Shown piece by piece: positions 1 to 10,555 of a stretch of DNA of 64,000 bases. Every line of letters begins with the position of its first letter. Position 1 is the first letter of the stretch. A model generated the notes under the pieces. That model was not told the origin of the DNA and did no database searches. It saw nothing but the letters and a program-made list of their open reading frames with translations. The DNA lies in the NCBI RefSeq assembly GCF_048773025.1, contig NC_133570.1:25332001-25396000 (forward strand), written 5' to 3'. Position numbers and translations under genes: made by a program. The stretch is from Camelus bactrianus (lineage: Eukaryota; Chordata; Mammalia; Artiodactyla; Camelidae).

Positions 1-248
1 CTAGCACAAAGGGAACGGTTTGCAGGAGAAAATTTTACTATGGTTTCTCAGTCTGTTTCTTAGTGCCGGTTTAATTTCCTGCAGATTTCACTGTAAAACC
101 GAGTTGGAGCTAGTACCTCCCCATATATATGTATGGAGTGGAGTTTGCAACTGAAGAGAAACTTTGTGTTCCCAACAAGCTAGGTGAAGGACGGCTTTCA
201 CACACACTTATCTCTCAGAACTGAGCATGTGGAGAGACTTTCGTTCAT

Positions 249-497
249 CTAGCACGAAGGGAACGGGTTGCAGGAGAAACTTTTACTATGGTTTCTCAGT
301 CTGTTTCCTAGTGCCGGTTTGAATTTCCTGCAGTTTTCACTGTAAAACCGAGTTGCAGCTAGTACCTCCCCATATATATGTATGGAGTGGAGTTTGCAAC
401 TGAAGAGAAACTTTGTGTTCCCAACAAGCTAGTTGAAGGACGGCTTTCACACACACTTATCTCTCAGAACTGAACATGTGGAGAGACGTTCGTTCAT
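249..497. repeat. Reference monomer (249 bp) used for numbering
   Basis: This unit is a convenient reference. Landmarks by unit position: ctagcac at 1; aacgggttgcagg at 15-27; a gagaaacttt word at 26-35; ctagtgccgg at 60-69; PstI site CTGCAG at 80-85; ctagtacc at 111-118; imperfect palindrome at 122-137; a second gagaaacttt at 157-166; ctag at 181-184; CA run near 200-208; ctcagaactgaac near 215-227; gacgttcgttcat at the end. G+C is 110 of 249 (about 44%), with seven CpG. Length is 3 x 83, but stops occur in the frames examined. Four CTAG words (1, 60, 111, 181) divide it into roughly quarter-length parts. Confidence 0.95.
370..385. repeat. Monomer dyad: 16-bp imperfect palindrome, representative
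   Basis: The motif ccatatatatgtatgg (unit positions 122-137) pairs with itself at seven of eight positions, the exception being a T-G pair. It is present in nearly every monomer. Variants have ccgtatatatg, atataagtatgg or atatacgtatgg. The AT-rich core could extrude as a short cruciform or bind a symmetric protein; neither is shown here. Confidence 0.7.
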
Positions 498-1990
498 CTA
501 GCACAAAGAGAACGGTTTGCAGGAGAAAATTTTACACTGGTTTCTCAGTCTGTTTCCTAGTGCCGGTTTGAATTTCCTGCAGTTTTCACTGTAAAACCGA
601 GTTGGAGCTAGTACCTCCCCATATATATGTATGGAGTGGAGTTTGCAACTGAAGAGAAACTTTGTGTTCCCAACAAGCTAGGTGAAGGACGGCTTTCACA
701 CACACTTATCTCTCAGAACTGAGCATGTGGAGAGACGTTCGTTCATCTAGCACGAAGGGAACGGGTTGCAGGAGAAACTTTTACTATGGTTTCTCAGTCT
801 GTTTCCTAGTGCCGGTTTGAATTTCCTGCAGTTTTCACTGTAAAACCGAGTTGCAGCTAGTACCTCCCCATATATATGTATGGAGTGGAGTTTGCAACTG
901 AAGAGAAACTTTGTGTTCCCAACAAGCTAGTTGAAGGACGGCTTTCACACACACTTATCTCTCAGAACTGAACATGTGGAGAGACGTTCGTTCATCTAGC
1001 ACAAAGGGAACGGTTTGCAGGAGAAAATTTTACTATGGTTTCTCAGTCTGTTTCCTAGTGCCGGTTTGAATTTCCTGCAGTTTTCACTGTAAAACCGAGT
1101 TGGAGCTAGTACCTCCCCATATATATGTATGGAGTGGAGTTTGCAACTGAAGAGAAACTTTGTGTTCCCAACAAGCTAGTTGAAGGACGGCTTTCACACA
1201 CACTTATCTCTCAGAACTGAACATGTGGAGAGACGTTCGTTCATCTAGCACAAAGGGAACGGTTTGCAGGAGAAAATTTTACTATGGTTTCTCAGTCTGT
1301 TTCCTAGTGCCGGTTTAATTTCCTGCAGTTTTCACTGTAAAACCGAGTTGGAGCTAGTACCTCCCCATATATATGTATGGAGTGGAGTTTGCAACTGAAG
1401 AGAAACTTTGTGTTCCCAACAAGCTAGGTGAAGGACGGCTTTCACACACACTTATCTCTCAGAACTGAGCATGTGGAGAGACGTTCGTTCATCTAGCACG
1501 AAGGGAACGGGTTGCAGGAGAAACTTTTACTATGGTTTCTCAGTCTGTTTCCTAGTGCCGGTTTGAATTTCCTGCAGTTTTCACTGTAAAACCGAGTTGG
1601 AGCTAGTACCTCCCCATATATATGTATGGAGTGGAGTTTGCAACTGAAGAGAAACTTTGTGTTCCCAACAAGCTAGTTGAAGGACGGCTTTCACACACAC
1701 TTATCTCTCAGAACTGAACATGTGGAGAGACGTTCGTTCATTTAGCACAAAGGGAACGGATTGCAGGAGAAAATTTTACTATGGTTTCTCAGTCTGTTTC
1801 CTAGTGCCGGTTTGAATTTCCTGCAGTTTTCACTGTAAAACCGAGTTGGAGCAAGTACCTCCCCATATATATGTATGGAGTGGAGTTTGCAACTGAAGAG
1901 AAACTTTGTGTTCCCAACAAGCTAGTTGAAGGACGGCTTTCACACACACTTATCTCTCAGAACTGAACATGTGGAGAGACGTTCGTTCAT

Positions 1991-3666
1991 CTAGCACAAA
2001 GGGAACGGTTTGCAGGAGAAAATTTTACTATGGTTTCTCAGTCTGTTTCTTAGTGCCGGTTTAATTTCCTGCAGATTTCACTGTAAAACCGAGTTGGAGC
2101 TAGTACCTCCCCATATATATGTATGGAGTGGAGTTTGCAACTGAAGAGAAACTTTGTGTTCCCAACAAGCTAGGTGAAGGACGGCTTTCACACACACTTA
2201 TCTCTCAGAACTGAGCATGTGGAGAGACGTTCGTTCATCTAGCACGAAGGGAACGGGTTGCAGGAGAAACTTTTACTATGGTTTCTCAGTCTGTTTCCTA
2301 GTGCCGGTTTGAATTTCCTGCAGTTTTCACTGTAAAACCGAGTTGCAGCTAGTACCTCCCCATATATATGTATGGAGTGGAGTTTGCAACTGAAGAGAAA
2401 CTTTGTGTTCCCAACAAGCTAGTTGAAGGACGGCTTTCACACACACTTATCTCTCAGAACTGAACATGTGGAGAGACGTTCGTTCATCTAGCACAAAGAG
2501 AACGGTTTGCAGGAGAAAATTTTACACTGGTTTCTCAGTCTGTTTCCTAGTGCCGGTTTGAATTTCCTGCAGTTTTCACTGTAAAACCGAGTTGGAGCTA
2601 GTACCTCCCCATATATATGTATGGAGTGGAGTTTGCAACTGAAGAGAAACTTTGTGTTCCCAACAAGCTAGGTGAAGGACGGCTTTCACACACACTTATC
2701 TCTCAGAACTGAGCATGTGGAGAGACGTTCGTTCATCTAGCACGAAGGGAACGGGTTGCAGGAGAAACTTTTACTATGGTTTCTCAGTCTGTTTCCTAGT
2801 GCCGGTTTGAATTTCCTGCAGTTTTCACTGTAAAACCGAGTTGCAGCTAGTACCTCCCCATATATATGTATGGAGTGGAGTTTGCAACTGAAGAGAAACT
2901 TTGTGTTCCCAACAAGCTAGTTGAAGGACGGCTTTCACACACACTTATCTCTCAGAACTGAACATGTGGAGAGACGTTCGTTCATCTAGCACAAAGGGAA
3001 CGGTTTGCAGGAGAAAATTTTACTATGGTTTCTCAGTCTGTTTCCTAGTGCCGGTTTGAATTTCCTGCAGTTTTCACTGTAAAACCGAGTTGGAGCTAGT
3101 ACCTCCCCATATATATGTATGGAGTGGAGTTTGCAACTGAAGAGAAACTTTGTGTTCCCAACAAGCTAGTTGAAGGACGGCTTTCACACACACTTATCTC
3201 TCAGAACTGAACATGTGGAGAGACGTTCGTTCATCTAGCACAAAGGGAACGGTTTGCAGGAGAAAATTTTACTATGGTTTCTCAGTCTGTTTCCTAGTGC
3301 CGGTTTAATTTCCTGCAGTTTTCACTGTAAAACCGAGTTGGAGCTAGTACCTCCCCATATATATGTATGGAGTGGAGTTTGCAACTGAAGAGAAACTTTG
3401 TGTTCCCAACAAGCTAGGTGAAGGACGGCTTTCACACACACTTATCTCTCAGAACTGAGCATGTGGAGAGACGTTCGTTCATCTAGCACGAAGGGAACGG
3501 GTTGCAGGAGAAACTTTTACTATGGTTTCTCAGTCTGTTTCCTAGTGCCGGTTTGAATTTCCTGCAGTTTTCACTGTAAAACCGAGTTGGAGCTAGTACC
3601 TCCCCATATATATGTATGGAGTGGAGTTTGCAACTGAAGAGAAACTTTGTGTTCCCAACAAGCTAG
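1991..3666. repeat. HOR-A copy 2, partial (6.7 of 8 monomers)
   Basis: This matches 1-1,676 base for base apart from isolated changes, with the same two 248-bp units (1991 and 3235). The match to copy 1 fails at 3,667 (gctagatg against gctagttg), so unit 8 of this copy is replaced by another monomer type. That is a typical HOR edge produced by in-register exchange. Confidence 0.93.
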
Positions 3667-6548
3667 ATGAAGGACGGCTTTCACACACACTTATCTCTCA
3701 GAACTGAGCATGTGGAGAGACGTTCGTTCATCTAGCACAAAGGGAACGGGTTGCAGGAGAAACTTTTACTATGGTTTCTCAGTCTGTTTCCTAGTGCCGG
3801 TTTGAAGTTCCTGCAGTTTTCACTGTAAAACCGAGTTGGAGCTAGTACCTCCCCATATATATGTATGGAGTGGAGTTTGCAACTGAAGAGAAACTTTGTG
3901 TTCCCAACAATCTAGTTGAAGGACGGCTTTCACACACACTTATCTCTCAGAACTGAACATGTGGAGAGACGTTCGTTCATCTAGCACAAAGGGAACGGTT
4001 TGCAGGAGAAAATTTTACAATGGTTTCTCAGTCTGTTTCCTACTGCCGGTTTGAAGTTCCTGCAGTTTTCACTGTAAAACCGAGTTGGAGCTAGTACCTC
4101 CCCATATATATGTATGGAGTGGTGTTTGCAACTGAAGAGAAACTTTGTGTTCCCAACAAGCTAGGTGAAGGACGGCTTTCACACACACTTATCTCTCAGA
4201 ACTGAGCATGTGGAGAGACGTTCGTTCATCTAGCACAAAGGGAACGGGTTGCAGGAGAAACTTTTACTATGGTTTCTCAGTCTGTTTCCTAGTGTCGGTT
4301 TGAATTTCCTGCAGTTTTCACTGTAAAACCGAGTTGGAGCTAGTACCTCCCCATATATATGTATGGAGTGGAGTTTGCAACTGAAGAGAAACTTTGTGTT
4401 CCCAACAAGCTAGTTGAAGGACGGCTTTCACACACACTTATCTCTCAGAACTGAGCATGTGGAGAGACGTTCGTTCATCTAGCACAAAGGGAACGGGTTG
4501 CAGGAGAAACTTTTACTATGGTTTCTCAGTCTGTTTCCTAGTGTCGGTTTGAATTTCCTGCAGTTTTCACTGTAAAACCGAGTTGGAGCTAGTACCTCCC
4601 CATATATATGTATGGAGTGGAGTTTGCAACTGAAGAGAAACTTTGTGTTCCCAACAAGCTAGTTGAAGGACGGCTTTCACACACACTTATCTCTCAGAAC
4701 TGAACATGTGGAGAGACGTTCGTTCATCTAGCACAAAGGGAACGGTTTGCAGGAGAAAATTTTACTATGGTTTCTCAGTCTGTTTCCTAGTGCCGGTTTG
4801 AAATTCCTGCAGTTTTCACTGTAAAACAGAGTTGGAGCTAGTACCTCCCCATATATATGTATGGAGTGGAGTTTGCAACTGAAGAGAAACTTTGTGTTCC
4901 CAACAAGCTAGGTGAAGGACGGCTTTCACACACACTTATTTCTCAGAACTGAGCATGTGGAGAGACGTACGTTCATCTAGCACAAAGGGAACGGGTTGCA
5001 GGAGAAACTTTTACTCTGGTTTCTCAGTCTGTTTCCTAGTGCCGGTTTGAAGTCCCTGCAGTTTTCACTGTAAAACCGAGTTGGAGCTTGTACCTCCCCG
5101 TATATATGTATGGAGTGGAGTTTGCAACTGAAGAGAAACTTTGTGTTCCCAACAAGCTAGGTGAAGGACGGCTTTCACACACACTTATCTCTCAGAACAG
5201 AGCATGTGGAGAGACGTTCGTTCATCTAGCACAAAGGGAACGGGTTGCAGGAGAAAGTTTTACTCTGGTTTCTCAGGCTGTTTCCTACTGCCGGTTTGAA
5301 GTTCCTGCAGTTTTCACTGTAAAACCGAGTTGGAACTAGTACCTCCCCATATATATGTATGGAGTAGAGTTTGCAACTGAAGAGAAACTTTGTGTTCCCA
5401 ATAAGCTAGGTGAAGGACGGCTTTCACACACACTTATCTCTCAGAACTGAGCTTCTGGAGAGACGTTCGTTCATCTAGCACAAAGGGAACGGGTTGCAGG
5501 AGAAACTTTTACTCTGGTTTCTCAGTCTGTTTCCTAGTGCCGGTTTGAAGTTCCTGCAGTTTTCACTGTAAAACCGTGTTGGAGCTTGTACATCCCCATA
5601 TATATGTATGGAGTGGAGTTTGCAACTGAAGAGAAACTTTGTGTTCCCAACAAGCTAGGTGAAGTACGGCTTTCACACAGACATATGTCTAAGAACTGAG
5701 CATGTGGAGAGACGTTCGTTCATCTAGCACAAATGGAACGGGTTGCAGGGGAAAGTTATTCTCTGGTTTCTCAGTCTATTTCCTAGTGCCGGTTTGAAGT
5801 TCCTGCAGTTTTCACTGTAAAACCGAGTTGGAGCTAGTACCTCCCCATATATATGTATGGAGTGGAGTTTGCAACTGAAGAGAAACTTTGTGTTCCCAAC
5901 AAGCTAGTTGAAGGACGGCTTTCACACACACTTATCTCTCAGAACTGAACATGTGGAGAGACGTTCGTTCATCTAGCACAAAGGGAACGGTTTGCAGGAG
6001 AAAATTTTACTATGGTTTCTCAGTCTGTTTCCTAGTGCCGGTTTGAAGTTCCTGCAGTTTTCACTGTTAAACCGAGTTGGAGCTAGTACCTCCCCATATA
6101 TATGTATGGAGTGGAGTTTGCAACTGAAGAGAAACTTTGTGTTCCCAACAAGCTAGGTGAAGGACGGCTTTCACACACACTTATCTCTCAGAACTGAGCA
6201 TGTGGAGAGACTTTCGTTCACCTAGCACAAAGGGAACGGGTTGCAGGAGAAACTTTTACACTGGTTTCTCAGGCTGTTTCCTAGTACCGGTTTAAAGTTC
6301 CCGCATTTTTCACTGTAAAACCGAGTTGGAGCTAGTACCTCCCCATATATATGTATGGATTGGAGTTTACAACTGAAGAGAAACTTTTTGTTCCCAACAA
6401 GCTAGGTGAAGGACGGCTTTCACACACACTTATCTCTCAGAACTGAGCATGTGGAGAGACGTTCGTTCATCTAGCACAAAGGGAACGGGTTGCAGGAGAA
6501 ACTTTTACTCTGGTTTCTCAGTCTGTTTCCTAGTGCCGGTATGAAGTC
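3667..6548. repeat. Diverged monomer mosaic between HOR-A and the 16-mer duplication
   Basis: There is no gene in this stretch. It consists of 249-bp monomers of mixed class. Unit 3981 has ttacaatgg, cctactgcc and a ggtgtttgc variant. Units 4230 and 4479 are almost identical neighbours, both with gtgtcgg. Unit 4728 has gaaattcc and aaacagag. Unit 4977 has aagtccc and ctccccgta. Unit 5226 has cctactgcc. Unit 5475 carries the P palindrome in its 3' part, and unit 5724 has the linked caaatgg head. Unit 6222 is a K monomer. The same variant combinations recur at 8462-9706 and 16456-17450, so this is an older copy of pieces seen elsewhere. Confidence 0.85.
4230..4727. repeat. Near-identical adjacent monomer pair
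   Basis: Units 4230 and 4479 share the otherwise rare gtgtcgg variant and read alike along their length. The difference I see is gagcatg against gaacatg near the 3' end. This looks like a recent single-monomer duplication. Confidence 0.75.
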
Positions 6549-9005
6549 CCTGCAGTTTTCACTGTAAAACCGAGTTGGAGCTTGTACCTCCCCGTATATA
6601 TGTATGGAGTGGAGTTTGCAACTGAAGAGAAACTTTGTGTTCCCAACAAGCTAGGTGAAGGACGGCTTTCACACACACTTATCTCTCAGAACTGAGCATG
6701 TGGAGAGACGTTCGTTCATCTAGCACAAAGGGAACGGTTTGCAGGAGAAACTTTTACTCTGGTTTCTCAGGCTGTTTCCTACTGCCGGTTTGAAGTTCCT
6801 GCAGTTTTCACTGTAAAACCGAGTTGGAACTAGTACCTCCCCATATATATGTAGGGAGTGGAGTTTGCAACTGAAGAGAAACTTTGTGTTCCCAACAAGC
6901 TAGGTGAAGGACGGCTTTCACACACACTTATCTCTCAGAACTGAGCTTCTGGAGAGACGTTCGTTCATCTAGCACAAAGGGAACGGGTTGCAGGAGAAAC
7001 TTTTACTCTGGTTTCTCAGTCTGTTTCCTAGTGCCGGTTTGAAGTTCCTGCAGTTTTCACTGTAAAACCGAGTTGGAGCTTGTACCTCCCCATATATATG
7101 TATGGAGTGGAGTTTGCAACTGAAGAGAAACTTTGTGTTCCCAACAAGCTAGGTGAAGGACGGCTTTCACACAGACATATGTCTAAGAACTGAGCATGTG
7201 GAGAGACGTTCGTTCATCTAGCACAAATGGAACGGGTTGAAGGGAAAGTTATTCTCTGGTTTCTCAGTCTGTTTCCTAGTGCCGGTTTGAAGTTCCTGCA
7301 GTTTTCACTGTAAAACCGAGTTGGAGCTAGTACCTCCCCATATATATGTATGGAGTGGAGTTTGCAACTGAAGAGAAACTTTGTGTTCCCAACAAGCTAG
7401 TTGAAGGACGGCTTTCACACACACTTATCTCTCAGAACTGAACATGTGGAGAGACGTTCGTTCATCTAGCACAAAGGGAACGGTTTGCAGGAGAAAATTT
7501 TACTATGGTTTCTCAGTCTGTTTCCTAGTGCCGGTTTGAATTTCCTGCAGTTTTCACTGTAAAACCGAGTTGGAGCTAGTACCTCCCCATATATATGTAT
7601 GGAGTGGAGTTTGCAACTGAAGAGAAACTTTGTGTTCCCAACAAGCTAGGTGAAGGACGGCTTTCACACACACTTATCTCTCAGAACTGAGCATGTGGAG
7701 AGACGTTCGTTTATCTAGCACAAAGGGAACGGGTTGCAGGAGAAACTTTTACTATGGTTTCTCAGTCTGTTTCCTAGTGCCGGTTTGAATTTCCTGCAGT
7801 TTTCACTGTAAAACCGAGTTGGAGCTAGTACCTCCCCATATATATGTATGGAGTGGAATTTGCAACTGAAGAGAAACTTTGTGTTCCCAACAAGCTAGTT
7901 GAAGGACGGCTTTCACACACACTTATCTCTCAGAACTGAACATGTGGAGAGACGTTCGTTCATCTAGCACAAAGGGAACGGTTTGCAGGAGAAAATTTTA
8001 CTATGGTTTCTCAGTCTGTTTCCTAGTGCCGGTTTGAATTTCCTGCAGTTTTCACTGTAAAACCGAGTTGGAGCTAGTACCTCCCCATATATATGTATGG
8101 AGTGGAGTTTGCAACTGAAGAGAAACTTTGTGTTCCCAACAAGCTAGGTGAAGGACGGCTTTCACACACACTTATCTCTCAGAACTGAGCATGTGGAGAG
8201 ACGTTCGTTCATCTAGCACAAAGGGAACGGGTTGCAGGAGAAACTTTTACTATGGTTTCTCAGTCTGTTTCCTAGTGCCGGTTTGAATTTCCTGCAGTTT
8301 TCACTGTAAAACCGAGTTGGAGCTAGTACCTCCCCATATATATGTATGGAGTGGAGTTTGCAACTGAAGAGAAACTTTGTGTTCCCAACAAGCTAGTTGA
8401 AGGACGGCTTTCACACACACTTATCTCTCAGAACTGAACATGTGGAGAGACGTTCGTTCATCTAGCACAAAGGGAACGGTTTGCAGGAGAAAATTTTACA
8501 ATGGTTTCTCAGTCTGTTTCCTAGTGCCGGTTTGAAGTTCCTGCAGTTTTCACTGTAAAACCGAGTTGGAGCTAGTACCTCCCCATATATATGTATGGAG
8601 TGGTGTTTGCAACTGAAGAGAAACTTTGTGTTCCCAACAAGCTAGGTGAAGGACGGCTTTCACACACACTTATCTCTCAGAACTGAGCATGTGGAGAGAC
8701 GTTCGTTCATCTAGCACAAAGGGAACGGGTTGCAGGAGAAACATTTACTATGGTTTCTCTGTCTGTTTCCTAGTGCCGGTTTGAATTTCCTGCAGTTTTC
8801 ACTGTAAAACCGAGTTGGAGCTAGTACCTCCCCATATATATGTATGGAGTGGAGTTTGCAACTGAAGAGAAACTTTGTGTTCCCAACAAGCTAGTTGAAG
8901 GACGGCTTTCACACACACTTATCTCTCAGAACTGAACATGTGGAGAGACGTTCGTTCATCTAGCACAAAGGGAACGGTTTGCAGGAGAAAATTTTACTAT
9001 GGTTT
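6549..9005. repeat. 16-monomer-offset duplication, left copy
   Basis: This segment matches about 10,556-13,015. The offset is 4,007 before the one-base loss in unit 7218, 4,008 after it, and 4,010 after the two-base gain near 12,345. Shared private marks include ttatctag at 7,711 and 11,721, tggaatttgc at 7,855 and 11,868, and ttacaatgg plus ggtgtttgc in the units starting 8462 and 12472. Mismatches are scattered, for example tttctctgtctg near 8,755, so the pair is older than the 25.9-kb duplication. The outer ends are approximate. Confidence 0.8.
7218..7465. repeat. 248-bp P-head monomer with one-base loss
   Basis: Unit 7218 reads gggttgaagggaaag where sister units have gggttgcaggggaaag. 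It is one base short and shifts the downstream phase by one. It otherwise belongs to the caaatgg head class that follows a P palindrome. Confidence 0.85.
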
Positions 9006-10159
9006 CTCTGTCTGTTTCCTAGTGCCGGTTTGAAGTTCCTGCAGTTTTCACTGTAAAACCGTGTTGGAGCTAGTACCTCCCCATATATATGTATGGAGTG
9101 GTGTTTGCAACTGAAGAGAAACTTTGTGTTCCCAACAAGCTAGGTGAAGGACGGCTTTCACACACACTTATCTCTCAGAACTGAGCATGTGGAGAGACGT
9201 TCGTTCATCTAGCACAAAGGGAACGGGTTGCAGGAGAAACTTTTACTATGGTTTCTCAGTCTGTTTCCTAGTGTCGGTTTGAATTTCCTGCAGTTTTCAC
9301 TGTAAAACCGAGTTGGAGCTAGTACCTCCCCATATATATGTATGGAGTGGAGTTTGCAACTGAAGAGAAACTTTGTGTTCCCAACAAGCTAGTTGAAGGA
9401 CGGCTTTCACACACACTTATCTCTCAGAACTGAACATGTGGAGAGACGTTCGTTCATCTAGCACAAAGGGAACGGTTTGCAGGAGAAAATTTTACTATGG
9501 TTTCTCAGTCTGTTTCCTAGTGCCGGTTTGAAATTCCTGCAGTTTTCACTGTAAAACAGAGTTGGAGCTAGTACCTCCCCATATATATGTATGGAGTGGA
9601 GTTTGCAACTGAAGAGAAACTTTGTGTTCCCAACAAGCTAGGTGAAGGACGGCTTTCACACACACTTATCTCTCAGAACTGAGCTTCTGGAGAGACGTTC
9701 GTTCATCTAGCACAAAGGGAACGGGTTGCAGGAGAAACTTTTACTCTGGTTTCTCAGTCTGTTTCCTAGTGCCGGTTTGAAGTTCCTGCAGTTTTCACTG
9801 TAAAACCGAGTTGGAGCTAGTACCTCCCCATATATAAGTATGGAGTGGAGTTTGCAACTGAAGAGAAACTTTGTGTTCCCAACAAGATAGTTGAAGGACG
9901 GCTTTCACACACACTTATCTCTCAGAACTGAGCATGTGGAGAGACGTTCGTTCACCTAGCACAAAGGGAACGGGTTGCAGGAGAAACTTTTACACTGGTT
10001 TCTCAGGCTGTTTCCTAGTACCTGTTTAAAGTTCCCGCATTTTTCACTGTAAAACCGAGTTGGAGCTAGTACCTCCCCATATATATGTATGGAGTGGAGT
10101 TTGCAACTGAAGAGAAACTTTGTGTTCCCAACAAGCTAGGTGAAGGACGGCTTTCACAC

Positions 10160-10206
10160 ACACTTATCTCTCAGAACTGAGCAACACTTATCTCTCAGAA
10201 CTGAGC
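10160..10206. repeat. 24-bp short tandem duplication inside a monomer
   Basis: The segment beginning acacttatctctcagaac occurs twice in a row, at 10,160-10,183 and from 10,184, separated by exactly 24 bp. This makes unit 9956 273 bp long. The second copy leads into gcttctgg, while the first ends gagca as in gagcatg units, so the repeat may mark a slippage or out-of-register junction between two monomer classes. It is the only insertion of this size in the window and shifts the register by 24 bp. Confidence 0.93.
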
Positions 10207-10432
10207 TTCTGGAGAGACGTTCGTTCATCTAGCACAAAGGGAACGGGTTGCAGGAGAAACTTTTACTCTGGTTTCTCAGTCTGTTTCCTAGTGCCGGTTT
10301 GAAGTTCCTGCAGTTTTCACTGTAAAACCGAGTTGGAGCTTGTACCTCCCCATATATATGTATGGAGTGGAGTTTGCAACTGAAGAGAAACTTTGTGTTC
10401 CCAACAAGCTAGGTGAAGGACGGCTTTCACAC

Positions 10433-10444
10433 AGACATATGTCT
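10433..10444. repeat. P-class perfect palindrome AGACATATGTCT, representative
   Basis: In P monomers the usual cacacacttatctctcag is replaced by cacagacatatgtctaag, which creates a 12-bp perfect palindrome containing NdeI (CATATG). I find it starting at 5,679; 7,173; 10,433; 11,180; 17,158; 19,897; 24,625; 27,115; 29,356; 29,605; 32,095; 34,585; 35,830; 37,075; 40,561; 41,806; 43,051; 45,790; 50,518; 53,008; 55,249; 55,498; 57,988; 60,478; 61,972 and 62,221. It is usually followed by a caaatgg head. Confidence 0.9.
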
Positions 10445-10555
10445 AAGAACTGAGCATGTGGAGAGACGTTCGTTCATCTAGCACGAAGGGAACGGGTTGC
10501 AGGAGAAACTTTTACTCTGGTTTCTCAGTCTGTTTCCTAGTGCCGGTTTGAATTT

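Larger units (their letters stand above)
1..1990. repeat. HOR-A copy 1: 8-monomer higher-order repeat (1,990 bp)
   Basis: Eight consecutive monomers (starts 1, 249, 498, 747, 996, 1245, 1493, 1742) recur as a block at +1,990. Two of the eight (1 and 1245) are 248 bp because of a missing base in the ggtttaattt stretch, which gives 1,990 rather than 1,992. Other private marks are cttagtgcc and gcagatttc in unit 1, ttagcac with ggattgcagg and gcaagtacc in unit 8, and an acactgg variant in unit 3. The next copy differs at very few places, for example 239 (t) against 2229 (g). Confidence 0.95.
9006..10555. repeat. Mosaic stretch between the two 16-mer-offset copies
   Basis: Only monomers are present. 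Unit 9209 has gtgtcgg and unit 9458 has gaaattcc with aaacagag (both as at 4230-4976). Unit 9707 has atataagtatgg, unit 9956 is a K monomer extended to 273 bp, and unit 10229 carries the P palindrome at 10,433. The pair atataagtatgg then K recurs at 12970-13467 and 15460-15957, so these two monomers travel together as a block. Confidence 0.8.

Noticed and set aside
200-210. CA microsatellite
   Set aside because: The run is only four to five CA units and is constant in length across monomers, so it is part of the monomer and not a separate expanding repeat.
235-265. CENP-B box-like sequence (ttcg ... aacggg)
   Set aside because: The essential spacing TTCG-4-A-2-CGGG is not met: cggg lies about 18 bases after ttcg instead of seven. 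I found no match on the other strand of the reference monomer.
370-385. TATA-box promoter in each monomer (catatatatg)
   Set aside because: A TA-rich dyad alone is weak evidence. No initiator, transcript unit or conserved downstream element is visible. Satellite transcription is possible but not supported by sequence.
5088-5339. 83-codon open frame on the plus strand
   Set aside because: It is one satellite monomer in which the three usual stops happen to be changed. It starts at a TTG, neighbouring monomers are closed in this frame, and no protein family is recognisable.
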